Under the pieces are notes generated by a model. It searched no databases. It was not told where the DNA came from and worked only from the letters and a program-made list of their open reading frames with translations. Shown here piece by piece: positions 17,553 through 26,446 of a stretch of DNA of 64,000 nucleotides. The position numbers and the translations under genes are program-made. The stretch lies in contig CAXBPC010000001.1 in the NCBI GenBank assembly GCA_963977525.1, forward strand, positions 186,001-250,000. Direction: 5' to 3'. Origin of the DNA: Ancylomarina sp963977525 (GTDB lineage: Bacteria; Bacteroidota; Bacteroidia; Bacteroidales; Marinifilaceae). How positions within the stretch are numbered: the first letter of the stretch is position 1; every line of letters begins with the position of its first letter.

Positions 17553-18797
17553 CTATTCACCTTCTATCATGAATTTTCGCAAAATGTTAAAACCAGCTAA
17601 AGAGGCCATTCTAATATTGCGGCCACGTTCTTTTGAGAAAACAAACTTCTCCGATACGACTTTATCTTTAGAAGCTACTGCGATCCAAATTGTTCCAACA
17701 GGTTTTTCGTCTGTTCCTCCATCTGGTCCCGCAATACCTGAAGTCGCTATTCCAAAGTCTGAACCAATAGTCTTCATTGCTCCTATAGCCATTTGTTCAA
17801 CCACTTGATGGCTAACTGCACCAAAGTTTTCCAAGCTGTTCGAGTTAACACCTAAAACATTTGCTTTTACTTCATTTGAATAAGCAACAACCGAGCCTTT
17901 AAAGTAGGCTGAACTACCTGCCATTGAAGTAAGCATGTGTGCCATATTCCCACCTGTACACGATTCAGCTGTTGAGACGGTCATCTTTCGATCCAAAAGT
18001 AAATTAGCAATTACCTGTTCAATTTTCTCATCATTAAAGGCAAAAATACGCTCACCTAAAATGGCTTTTAAACCGACCAGGTGTTCTTCAACAATAGCTT
18101 TCAGTTCCGCCTCATCATTCCCTATCAGGCTCATACGTAATCGTACGACTCCTGGCGATGGTAAATAAGCCAACTTAACTACATCTGGTAAATTCGCTTC
18201 CCAATCTTTCAGCATCTCAGCCAGAACGGACTCGCCCAATCCCTGAACCATCACGGTTTGGTGCAAAACATGTGGACAATCGAACTCTTCGCTTAGTTTC
18301 GGTAAGATTTGAGATTGCATGATATTCTTCATCTCGAAAGGCACTCCAGGCATGGAAATAACATGTTTATTCTCTTTTGAAAACCACATGCAAGGTGCCG
18401 TTCCAAAATCGTTGGGTATAATTCTAGCACCGTGTGGAACTAAAGCTTGTTCACGATTAAAAGCATTCATGCCAATTTTGTATCGAGCTAAGCGTTCCTC
18501 TATTTTCGCATAAAGCCCTTCGTCCTGTACCAATTCACATGCAAAGTAGTCACTCAAGGTTTTCTTTGTGATATCATCATTGGTTGGGCCTAATCCTCCT
18601 GTCAGCAACACTAAATCAACTCGTAACATTGCCTCTTCAATAGAAGTAATAATAGCTTCCTTTGTATCAGAAATACTCGTAATTCGATTAACTGAAATAC
18701 CAATTCCATTCAATTCCTTAGACATCCATGCTGAATTCGTATCAACAATCTGTCCAATCAATATCTCGTCGCCAATAGTTATAATCTCTGCTTGCAT
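17553..18797 (-). CDS. cinA: CinA family protein / nicotinamide-nucleotide amidohydrolase
   Basis: 414 aa, the full two-domain form. Residues 1-170 are the MoaB/MogA-like domain (MQAEIITIGDEILIGQ, LTGGLGPTNDD, MPGVPFEM). The C-terminal part (about 255-410) is the amidase domain with STAESCTGG, SVVAYSNEVK, SGIAGPDGG and the KPVGTIW motif, which deamidates nicotinamide mononucleotide in pyridine-nucleotide recycling; the N-terminal domain in characterised members has ADP-ribose pyrophosphatase activity. The start is unambiguous. It stands alone on its strand beside the M48 protease gene. Confidence 0.94.
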   Translation of the reverse strand: MQAEIITIGDEILIGQIVDTNSAWMSKELNGIGISVNRITSISDTKEAIITSIEEAMLRVDLVLLTGGLGPTNDDITKKTLSDYFACELVQDEGLYAKIEERLARYKIGMNAFNREQALVPHGARIIPNDFGTAPCMWFSKENKHVISMPGVPFEMKNIMQSQILPKLSEEFDCPHVLHQTVMVQGLGESVLAEMLKDWEANLPDVVKLAYLPSPGVVRLRMSLIGNDEAELKAIVEEHLVGLKAILGERIFAFNDEKIEQVIANLLLDRKMTVSTAESCTGGNMAHMLTSMAGSSAYFKGSVVAYSNEVKANVLGVNSNSLENFGAVSHQVVEQMAIGAMKTIGSDFGIATSGIAGPDGGTDEKPVGTIWIAVASKDKVVSEKFVFSKERGRNIRMASLAGFNILRKFMIEGE

Positions 18798-18863
18798 TAT
18801 CTTAAAATATAATTATCTGTTATCGGTTTTCAATTTTTCCTTCAAACTCTGTCAGGACAAGTT

Positions 18864-20120
18864 TCACTTGACGCTAACAGGTTTCTTTACACCCTTCATG
18901 GCATTCAAACGCTGCAATAAAGTTGGGTGCGAATAATAGAAAAACACATATGCTGGGTGTGGCGTAAGATTACTCAATGAGCTAACCGATAGCTTTTTCA
19001 AACCACCCATTAAAGCTTCCGAATTGTAATGCTCAGCTGCATATGCATCGGCCTCGTACTCATTCTTTCTAGATAGAGCATTCATCCCTAAACCTAGGAA
19101 GGTTGAAATAGGTGAATATAGAATACCAAAGGCTATTAAGCCTAAATGAAAACTGTGATTTGTTGTACCCAAAGCTTCTGAAAGACTTATATTCCCAATC
19201 AGTAAAGAGAAAATATAAAACATGACTCCCGTTTGTAAAAGGCCCAAAATGATTGAACTCAGACTGTGTTTCTTTTTATAGTGGCCTATTTCGTGAGCCA
19301 AAACAGCAACAATCTCCTTGGTAGACAGTTCATCTATCAGAGTATCAAATAAAACAATTCGTTTACGAGAACCTAATCCTGAGAAATAAGCATTCCCTTT
19401 TGATGAACGTTTCGAACCATCCATCACATAAATATTGTCGAGCTTAAAACCAACTTTCTCAGCAAAAGTACTAATTGCCGTATTCAACTCTCCATCTTCC
19501 AAACGAGTCTGCTTATTGAATAATGGTACGATCAAAGAAGAGTAAAACATACTCATGAATACCATAAAGAAAGCTATCAAAGCCCAAGCCATCCACCAGA
19601 AGTTAGTGGTCGTCATCGTATAGATCCAAATAATAAGAGCCAAAAGCCCACCACCTATAATTGCCGATATCAAGGCTCCTTTAAGTTTATCGAGCAAAAA
19701 TGTTTTTAATGTACTTCGATTAAAATCGTATTTTTCTTCGATAACAAAAGTCGAATAATATGAAAATGGGAAACTTATTAGGCCTGATCCTATCATGATA
19801 AAAGCGAAAAAGCTTAATGCAACAGTTATCGGATGCGAGAAATAGAGGCGTACAAAATCGTCAACCCAAGCGAAACCGCCTGCTGCTATCATTAGAATGG
19901 TTATAACAAAACTAAGTACAGATGACAAGAGGCCAATACGATGCTTGTCTTTTTCATAGGCCTGAGACTTGGCATACTTTTCTTCATCATAAATTCCTTC
20001 GAGAGCTTTAGGAATTTTAGAAGTCCAATTCTTTCTATTTAAAACATCAAGGACTCGCTCTAGAAGAAAATCTAGGCTCAAAATAACAAGTATAAGTATG
20101 AGGATAAGTTCAGTAGACAT
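18864..20120 (-). CDS. M48 family metallopeptidase (Ste24/HtpX-like)
   Basis: 418 aa from the ATG at 20120; an in-frame ATG 54 bp earlier would add an unlikely 18-residue tail. Several hydrophobic segments frame a zinc-protease core with AHEIGHYKKKH (HExxH) and a downstream glutamate in NEYEADAYAA. The layout, with an N-terminal membrane domain and a long middle, is that of Ste24-type CAAX proteases, which in bacteria are linked to membrane-protein quality control. Substrates are unknown. It is encoded between cinA and a DUF6340 lipoprotein, all on the minus strand but not tightly packed. Confidence 0.9.
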   Translation of the reverse strand: MSTELILILILVILSLDFLLERVLDVLNRKNWTSKIPKALEGIYDEEKYAKSQAYEKDKHRIGLLSSVLSFVITILMIAAGGFAWVDDFVRLYFSHPITVALSFFAFIMIGSGLISFPFSYYSTFVIEEKYDFNRSTLKTFLLDKLKGALISAIIGGGLLALIIWIYTMTTTNFWWMAWALIAFFMVFMSMFYSSLIVPLFNKQTRLEDGELNTAISTFAEKVGFKLDNIYVMDGSKRSSKGNAYFSGLGSRKRIVLFDTLIDELSTKEIVAVLAHEIGHYKKKHSLSSIILGLLQTGVMFYIFSLLIGNISLSEALGTTNHSFHLGLIAFGILYSPISTFLGLGMNALSRKNEYEADAYAAEHYNSEALMGGLKKLSVSSLSNLTPHPAYVFFYYSHPTLLQRLNAMKGVKKPVSVK

Positions 20121-20230
20121 GGTAATAAGTAAATGAATAAATCTGGGATTGAGTATCAAGCAACTTATTATCATTTTGCTGACGTTTCAGAAACTAAGTT
20201 CCTACAACATCTAGCATAGATTAGCGATCT

Positions 20231-21289
20231 CTACTCTTCTCCAAAGAATCTTTTTATTTTCTTCCCGTTAACCCAACGGGAGTTCAAAACTAGTGCATAA
20301 GCTTTGATTTCTTTATATTCATTAGGTATATTTTTCATCGTCTTATAAAAATACATGGCTTTACGTATCCAGCTTCTCGCATTTTTCAAATCTCCTTTCA
20401 TCTCATGCACAACAGCCAAATTATAGGCAGCACGACCAGCCAGGTTCATATCCTTTTCCTTGGTTAGGCTTTCCCACATATTAATTGCGGTATCAAAATC
20501 ATTCTTATCCATAAAATAAAGAGCTGTTGACAAACGCTTATCTCCCGAGACAAAATAGTCACGACTAACATCAACCCATTTTGGTAGTATTAGTTCCACA
20601 TAGTCTTTCCCCAGTTCATAGGCTGCATCATTCATCATTTGTTCTCTGCTAGGTAATTTTCTATCCACTAATCTATCAAAATTCGAGTCAGAGATTTCCA
20701 TAAACAAACTATCCACAATTACTCTCTCGTCATAAAACTTCTTATATAACGGATCGTATATACGCCATATCCCTTGATACTGAATTTCGTTAATCGCCCA
20801 ATATACTTCTTCCTCTATAACTTCATGCTTGGTTAAAGCGCTAACATCCTCAAGAACAACCAAAATATCGACTTGGTTCAACCTGCAAATAGTATTAACA
20901 ATTTCCCAACTTAATGGAGCAAAATGCCTAATTGTGTCGGGCATCATCTTTCTAGGTAGGTTAATGAATGGGATAGAATCTTGCGACCAAAATTCAGATA
21001 AATTCTCTACAAACCCTTTGTAACAATTTAAAGGCATGCCCTTAGTTTGGTCAGTAGAGTCTTTTATAGTTACTCCTGTAACTGAATAGTATTGCTCTAC
21101 CGAATCAGAAGGGAAATGCTGATTTCTATACACAATAGCTATACGGCTAACATCAGTTGGTAGAATAATTTTGGGAGCATCAAGAGTCTGAAATTGAACG
21201 GAAGAAATTGTTTTACAAGATGGCAAAACTATTACTAACGATATAATAACAAGACTAATTAACTTAACTGAAGATTTGGTCAATTTCAT
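20231..21289 (-). CDS. DUF6340 family lipoprotein with TPR-like C-terminus
   Basis: 352 aa. A lipoprotein signal ends VLPSC (the lipidated Cys lies near residue 25). The body starts FQTLDAPKIILPTDVSRIAIVYR, the marker of DUF6340, a Bacteroidota family of unknown function. The last 100 residues look like tetratricopeptide helices (AINMWESL, GRAAYNLAVVHEMKGDLKNARSWIRKA), suggesting protein contact. Probably periplasmic or surface-exposed. It lies 56 bp after the large vWA-like membrane protein on the same strand. Confidence 0.78.
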   Translation of the reverse strand: MKLTKSSVKLISLVIISLVIVLPSCKTISSVQFQTLDAPKIILPTDVSRIAIVYRNQHFPSDSVEQYYSVTGVTIKDSTDQTKGMPLNCYKGFVENLSEFWSQDSIPFINLPRKMMPDTIRHFAPLSWEIVNTICRLNQVDILVVLEDVSALTKHEVIEEEVYWAINEIQYQGIWRIYDPLYKKFYDERVIVDSLFMEISDSNFDRLVDRKLPSREQMMNDAAYELGKDYVELILPKWVDVSRDYFVSGDKRLSTALYFMDKNDFDTAINMWESLTKEKDMNLAGRAAYNLAVVHEMKGDLKNARSWIRKAMYFYKTMKNIPNEYKEIKAYALVLNSRWVNGKKIKRFFGEE

Positions 21290-21345
21290 AAACTATTAAT
21301 TAAGGTCGGTTGGGTTTCTAAATATAGTTCGAAACTAATATAAAA

Positions 21346-23439
21346 TTAGATTCCTAGCCAATACTTTCTCAAAAACCATTCCAAAAAAAGCAATACTACA
21401 ACAAAACATAAAATAAATATAAAATTCAATGCAGAACTAAAATTATTCTCAATAGAGATACGAGATTTCATTGATTTATCACTTAACAATGATTCAGCCA
21501 ATTTTGTAATTTGTGATAAGGGAAAGTGAAGCCCACCACTTAATTCAGACAGATCCTTTAAAAGAGTTGAATTGGCTTTTAAATACTTTGCTTCTAAATT
21601 TTCAGTAGCTACAACAAAAGTACCCCTCTCTACCAACTCCTGATCAAAAGCATTTACTTTAGCCTCAAATCTGTAATCCCCGGCAGGTAAGCCTTTCATC
21701 TCTAACTGGTAGACATCCCCTATTCGCTCAAATTGATAAGCGTATTCGTTTCCATTTTCATTTTCCAATAGAAACTTAAGATCTGCTTTATTTGTAGCCT
21801 GGTAACTCTTATTATAAAGCTGCGCTTCGATCTGAATAATATCAGTTTCCTTGTATACTTTATCGTACTGAAGGTTTAGCTGATTCTTCTTTACTTTTAA
21901 AGCTAAGTATTGAACAATCTGACTGATTAAAGCATTAAAACTATCATGTGAGTTATTCACCTTATAATCGTGCAATTTCCAGCGCCAAATTCCTTCTCCT
22001 AATACATAACACTGTTTCTGTTCATTCTTTTGAGAAAAAACGACCAAAGGAAGCTCTGTAGAAATCCCCTTTATCACTTGTGTACCCATAGTGATATTCT
22101 CTTGATTAAAATGAAATTTAGCCATTGGAGATAGTAAGGGTGGAAAACTTTCAGCGATCTTCTTATTCTCTTGGCTTATTTCAAACAAAGAAAAGTTTGA
22201 ATTAAATTTAACTCTAGCATCTTGGAATAATTCATTCTCACGAACAAGATTCAAACCCAGATCTAAACGATTGAAGCTATCAATTTCAGTGCCGCCCCCG
22301 AGAACCATTATAAAAGGTAAGCTAGAACTTTTTAATTGACTGAAGAATTGGTTTGCTTTCGTCTTAAATGAAGGCAATTGATAAAGAATAATGAGATTGA
22401 AATCAGAGAAACTAACTTGCTTCTTCGAAACGTCGATTAAGCGAATCGAGAAATTAGATTTTTCTTCCAAAGCAGATTGTAAAGCAGCTATATCAGGATG
22501 ATACGAATCGTAACAAATAGCAATTTTCCGCTTACTATCCAATACGTCAACTATCAATTGACTTGAGTTATTCTTTAAGTTTACCTCTCCTTTTAAAGGC
22601 TGAATTTGCAATTGATATTTTTGCAAGCCTATTTTACTCGGTGAAATAAAGAAATCCTTTTCAACAAAAAAATCATCCGAAGGAACTCTTAAGGTATCTC
22701 TATATAGAATATTTGAACCCGACTTAACTTGAAATATAATCTCTTCTCCTTTACAAAAATCAGCTTTTAAGGCTAGTCTTACAGGCGTATTGGACTTAAG
22801 AAAAGCAATCTTATTACTTCTTAAAGAAACTATGGATATATCTTTCTTGTTTGCCTCATCGCCTAGAATAAGGGTATGAACTGGACATTTAATCTCTTGG
22901 ACAGAAAATCGAGGGTCATTTCCCTTATTATATAAGCCATCACCAGCCAACACAATTTGAGTTTGATCACCCATCTGAATATTATCTTTCAGATATGAAA
23001 TCAAGGACGCGTAATCACTTAATTGATCCGTAAAATCAAATTTATCTACAGTTTTAACATCCTGTCCAAAGCCTAATTTCTGAACCTGATATTTACCTTC
23101 GAGTTTCTCTAAGACAGCATCTACTTCTTGAGAATACTTGTTTTTATAATAGATAGAATCTTGTCCCAACTGTAAGGATTCAGAATTATCCTGAGCCCAT
23201 ATCAATAACGGTTTCTCAACTCGTTCTTGGCTGTACTTAATTAGCGGATTTAGTAAGAGAAATAACACGCCTATATATACCAAAGCACGTAAATTTGCTA
23301 AAACCAAAATTCTACTTGGTGGCAAATCGTTCTTCAAAGCGTTTTTATAATAATACTGCCCATATACCAAAGCAATTGCCAGAAGGATGATAGGCAATAA
23401 CCACCACAAAGAATGCTCTGTTAGAATTGAGATGTTCAA
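21346..23439 (-). CDS. BatA/vWA-like large membrane protein
   Basis: 697 aa. Two N-terminal helices (about 10-27 and 47-65) and one C-terminal helix (about 670-690) frame a large periplasmic part. It opens with WWLLPIILLAIALVYGQYYYK and RALVYIGVLFLLLNPL, as in Bacteroidota proteins of the BatA/vWA-containing group, and the part after it (LLIWAQDNSESLQLGQDS) resembles a von Willebrand A fold with a DxSxS-like metal site; here it reads DNSES. The middle holds further strand-rich domains. The function is unknown; such proteins are sometimes linked to aerotolerance (Bat) loci, but no other Bat gene lies nearby. Confidence 0.65.
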   Translation of the reverse strand: MNISILTEHSLWWLLPIILLAIALVYGQYYYKNALKNDLPPSRILVLANLRALVYIGVLFLLLNPLIKYSQERVEKPLLIWAQDNSESLQLGQDSIYYKNKYSQEVDAVLEKLEGKYQVQKLGFGQDVKTVDKFDFTDQLSDYASLISYLKDNIQMGDQTQIVLAGDGLYNKGNDPRFSVQEIKCPVHTLILGDEANKKDISIVSLRSNKIAFLKSNTPVRLALKADFCKGEEIIFQVKSGSNILYRDTLRVPSDDFFVEKDFFISPSKIGLQKYQLQIQPLKGEVNLKNNSSQLIVDVLDSKRKIAICYDSYHPDIAALQSALEEKSNFSIRLIDVSKKQVSFSDFNLIILYQLPSFKTKANQFFSQLKSSSLPFIMVLGGGTEIDSFNRLDLGLNLVRENELFQDARVKFNSNFSLFEISQENKKIAESFPPLLSPMAKFHFNQENITMGTQVIKGISTELPLVVFSQKNEQKQCYVLGEGIWRWKLHDYKVNNSHDSFNALISQIVQYLALKVKKNQLNLQYDKVYKETDIIQIEAQLYNKSYQATNKADLKFLLENENGNEYAYQFERIGDVYQLEMKGLPAGDYRFEAKVNAFDQELVERGTFVVATENLEAKYLKANSTLLKDLSELSGGLHFPLSQITKLAESLLSDKSMKSRISIENNFSSALNFIFILCFVVVLLFLEWFLRKYWLGI

Positions 23440-23461
23440 AAGAATATTTTTTAAGTTTCAA

Positions 23462-23495
23462 CAAATTTAATAAACTCTACGAGCTATTTATTCAA
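23462..23495 (-). promoter_or_regulatory. Candidate promoter of the vWA-like gene
   Basis: TAAATTTG (minus strand, 23469-23462), with TTG (23495-23493) 23 bp upstream, at the outer limit of the usual spacing. Confidence 0.35.
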
Positions 23496-23563
23496 TAGTC
23501 ATGCTAAAATCAACATTTTCTAAATACAAAGATTAAGTCTCCAATTCCCCATATAATTTAGCT

Positions 23564-23571
23564 TACCTTTG
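23564..23571 (+). promoter_or_regulatory. Candidate -7 element of the helicase gene
   Basis: TACCTTTG matches TAnnTTTG exactly, about 42 bp before the ATG. The -33 region lacks TTTG. Confidence 0.4.
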
Positions 23572-23612
23572 AACCCTCAAATTGATGTCAAGTATAAATT
23601 AAAATCAAAATA

Positions 23613-24755
23613 ATGTCTTTTACGTCTTTAGGTTTATCTCCTTTCTTATTAAAAGCTTTGGCTATTGAGAATTACTCACAGCCCTACCCTATTCAAAAGG
23701 AGGCCATTCCTGTTATTTTAAAAAATAAAGATGTTTTAGGTATAGCCAAAACAGGATCGGGGAAAACAGCTAGTTATGTCTTACCAATCCTAAATAATTT
23801 TAATAGCAATAAAACGCTTAAGAATAGACATGTAAAGGTACTCGTTTTAGTTCCTACACGTGAGCTAGCCGTTCAGGTCGAAGAAGTATTTAGCACATTT
23901 GCGATGGCTTTACCTGAAAGAGTAAAAACCATGGCTATTTTCGGTGGGGTTTCTATTAACCCTCAAATGATGGGAATGAATGGTGTTAGTATCTTAGTTG
24001 CAACACCTGGTCGATTAATCGAATTAGAAGAATCGAATGCCGTTAGTTTATCGGATATTGACACCTTGGTTCTTGATGAAGCCGACAAGATGCTTAATCT
24101 TGGTTTTAAGGAAGAGATGGATCGCATTTTTGCACTTCTCCCTAAAAAGCGTCAGAATCTTCTGTTCTCAGCAACTCTAAGTAAAGAAGTAGAGAACATT
24201 AAAGAACTTTTATTAAAGAGTCCTGAAGTGATCCAAATTGAATCGAAGGATGAAGATCTAGAGCTCATTGATCAAGTTGCCTATTTAGTTACTGATGATA
24301 AAAAAGGGCCACTATTGCGCTATTTGATCAAAAAGGATAATTTAAAACAAGTGTTGGTTTTTGCATCTTCTGCCTTTAGAGCCGATGCGCTTGCCAATAA
24401 ACTTTGCCGAAATAATATACATGCGGTTGCCATTCACAGTAGAAAAAGTCAGAATTCCCGTACCGAGAGTTTAAGACGATTCAAAGCAGGAAATATTCGT
24501 GTATTGGTTACAACCGACCTTTTGGCTCGTGGTATCGATATTGAATTCCTTCCTTATGTAGTGAACTACGAATTACCTCGATCGCCCAAAGATTACGTGC
24601 ACCGTATTGGAAGAACTGGTAGAGCAGAATCGCCAGGTGAAGCCATTTCTTTTATCTCTCCTGAAGAAGAGAATCACTTTAAGGTGATTCAAAAGAAAAT
24701 GAAAAAGGAAATCAAGACAATTGACAGTGCTGATTTTGATATGCAAGGCTGTTAA
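23613..24755 (+). CDS. DEAD-box RNA helicase (RhlE-type)
   Basis: 380 aa, with the complete DEAD-box core: Q motif (YPIQKEAIP), motif I AKTGSGKT (45-52), Ia PTRELAVQ, II VLDEADKM, III FSAT, and in the second domain the HRIGRTGRAE motif VI. It unwinds short RNA duplexes in ribosome assembly or mRNA turnover (family knowledge). It has almost no C-terminal tail, in contrast to many RhlE proteins, and ends IDSADFDMQGC. The same ending, in diverged form, recurs 1,503 bp downstream as a remnant. A 13-bp terminator hairpin closes the gene. Confidence 0.93.
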   Translation: MSFTSLGLSPFLLKALAIENYSQPYPIQKEAIPVILKNKDVLGIAKTGSGKTASYVLPILNNFNSNKTLKNRHVKVLVLVPTRELAVQVEEVFSTFAMALPERVKTMAIFGGVSINPQMMGMNGVSILVATPGRLIELEESNAVSLSDIDTLVLDEADKMLNLGFKEEMDRIFALLPKKRQNLLFSATLSKEVENIKELLLKSPEVIQIESKDEDLELIDQVAYLVTDDKKGPLLRYLIKKDNLKQVLVFASSAFRADALANKLCRNNIHAVAIHSRKSQNSRTESLRRFKAGNIRVLVTTDLLARGIDIEFLPYVVNYELPRSPKDYVHRIGRTGRAESPGEAISFISPEEENHFKVIQKKMKKEIKTIDSADFDMQGC

Positions 24756-24776
24756 ATACTGAAAAAAAGTATAGAG

Positions 24777-24809
24777 AAATCCCCAATTCATAAATTGAAT
24801 TGGGGATTT
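24777..24809 (+). terminator. Intrinsic terminator of the helicase gene
   Basis: A stem of at least 13 bp (AAATCCCCAATTCA with TGAATTGGGGATTT) followed by TTTTTAT. A shorter, related copy occurs near 26285-26307. Confidence 0.85.
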
Positions 24810-24988
24810 TTATAATTTCGCCACCCATTCGTCCTCTAAAGAGCATGAAAACCTTAGGTTTTCAAACTTACCTCTCAGACTCCGAGGCAAGCCTAGAGGA
24901 ATTCTATTGATTAAAAAAACTATAAAAGATGCGATTCTGCATAGAGTTGATAATCAACTAAAACATTTAGGACAGGATTGGTTAATTA

Positions 24989-25870
24989 TTAATCATTCTT
25001 GTTCAGCCAAGTTTGTAAAACTTTAATGTATTTTTCATTTTCTTCTACAAAGGGCATATGTCTGCTATTGGCAAATAATTCCCATTCTGCATTGGGCAAA
25101 TTGTCGTACATCGTTTTGGCTACATAGGGTGAACATAGGTCACTTTGCCCATTTGTAATTAAGCAAGGAGTGTTAATTTCATTCAAACGCTCGGTAAATT
25201 CATAGCCACTTAATGTGCCTGTGGGTAAAAATTCATTGTGTCCCCAACCGACAATATACGCCTCAGTCCCCGCAATCTTCGAACGACGCAAACATTCTGG
25301 AGAATCCTCCGTAATATCTCCTGCACAATGCCTTTGCATAAATTCAGCTAAGGCTTCTTGATATTCTTTAGCCTCGTAATTGTCAGTTGCTACCGCTTTG
25401 TGTATCGCCTCTTGCATATCTTGTGGCATATAGGCAATTCTTCGGTATTGTTCTTCTTTCCATAACTTCGCCGACGATAGGGTAGATGACAATATATAAG
25501 ACTTTACGCCTTGTGGCTTTTTCTCAATGGCATTCCATATCGCCATCATTCCACCCCAAGATTGACCAAGAATATGCACTTCGTCTAAGTTTAGATGCTT
25601 GCGAATTTCTCCTAATTCCTCCAACCACACCTCTGCCTTGAATAATTCAGGATGTCCTGTGACCATTGATTCTCCACAGCCTATTTGGTCATACATCACC
25701 AAAGGACGATCGTCTATTTCTGCTAAAGCATCAAGCGTTTCAAAATAATTATGAGTAGAGCCAGGACCTCCGTGCAATAAAATTAGCGGTATTTTCTTGC
25801 TCTCCGGATTTACGATTCTATAATATGTTTTAAATTCTTTGAATGGTATTTTACCTTCTTTTATTTTCAT
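24989..25870 (-). CDS. Proline iminopeptidase-like alpha/beta hydrolase (S33)
   Basis: 293 aa, with the S33 hydrolase layout: HGGPGSTHNYFE oxyanion loop (about 34-45), GQSWGG nucleophile elbow (Ser about 106), an acidic residue in NGQSDL and the catalytic His in SRHMPF. Proline iminopeptidases remove N-terminal proline from peptides in the cytoplasm. The opening (KEGKIPFKEFKTYYRIV) and the stretch KSYILSSTLSSAKLW are strikingly like the PepI enzymes of lactic-acid bacteria, which suggests transfer from Firmicutes (inference). The gene sits on the opposite strand between the helicase and a remnant of that helicase's end, and has no recognisable Bacteroidota promoter. Confidence 0.87.
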   Translation of the reverse strand: MKIKEGKIPFKEFKTYYRIVNPESKKIPLILLHGGPGSTHNYFETLDALAEIDDRPLVMYDQIGCGESMVTGHPELFKAEVWLEELGEIRKHLNLDEVHILGQSWGGMMAIWNAIEKKPQGVKSYILSSTLSSAKLWKEEQYRRIAYMPQDMQEAIHKAVATDNYEAKEYQEALAEFMQRHCAGDITEDSPECLRRSKIAGTEAYIVGWGHNEFLPTGTLSGYEFTERLNEINTPCLITNGQSDLCSPYVAKTMYDNLPNAEWELFANSRHMPFVEENEKYIKVLQTWLNKND

Positions 25871-26141
25871 TTTTTGTAGTATTTAGATTTTAACTTTAAA
25901 TATAAAAAAATGCTCCTTGTATTCTTTACATTTATCTCCAAGAATTTTAGAAACTTATTTTTTTACATATTATCTGACAATTGTATTCTGAAACAATAGC
26001 GTCTAACATTTGATTAAAAAAAAAGAGAGAACAAGTTTAATTATTTCAAAAAAAAGATTGGCTATTTTATTTGACGCATACTGCAGGCCTCTATCTGAAT
26101 GAAAAAAAAACTAACATTAATAGCTCTATTTTTTCGAGCAG

Positions 26142-26258
26142 CAAGCCATATCTTTCGTTACTCCAAACGATGAATATCACTTTGAGGTGATTCAAAAGAA
26201 AATGAAAAAGGAAGTTAAAATAATTGACAGTGCTGATTTTGATATGCAAGGCTGTTAA
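26142..26258 (+). pseudogene. Remnant of a DEAD-box helicase 3' end
   Basis: 39 codons (38 residues and TAA) align without a gap to the last codons of the 23613-24755 helicase: 29 of 38 residues agree, and the last 12 (IDSADFDMQGC with the residue before) are nearly identical. Upstream of the ISF stretch the resemblance stops within about 10 bp, at a CGAGCA trace of the GRAE motif, in a broken frame. Because it is diverged rather than identical, it is either an old duplication or the end of a second helicase gene that was lost. Confidence 0.85.
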
Positions 26259-26284
26259 TTAACAACTACCCTATACAGAAACAT

Positions 26285-26307
26285 CCCAATTCACAAGATG
26301 AATTGGG
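26285..26307 (+). terminator. Terminator-like copy after the helicase remnant
   Basis: CCCAATTCA (26285-26293) pairs with TGAATTGGG (26299-26307). The stem matches the core of the helicase terminator at 24777-24809 and stands at a similar distance from the stop codon, so the duplicated segment includes the terminator. Confidence 0.6.
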
Positions 26308-26446
26308 CATTTCATTTACTTCTTTCTACCCCTAAGTCCCCTAAAGGGGATCTGAAAACTACAACCCAATAAGTTCCTTTAGGGGTTTGGGCTAATAGTG
26401 TGCAATTCTATTTTTCAGATTTGCATTTTAGCTCCTTATGTCTACA

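Larger units (their letters stand above)
25871..26446. other. Intergenic region with a helicase remnant
   Basis: 576 bp with no intact gene. It contains the remnant of a DEAD-box helicase 3' end (26142-26258), a copy of its terminator (26285-26307), and an inverted repeat around 26338-26388 built on CCCCTAAAGG and CCTTTAGGGG. The part before 26130 is AT-rich and shows nothing recognisable. Confidence 0.7.

Noticed and set aside
20121..20174. Upstream start for the M48 protease
   Set aside because: The added 18 residues break the pattern of the N-terminal helix, and homologues begin near MSTEL.
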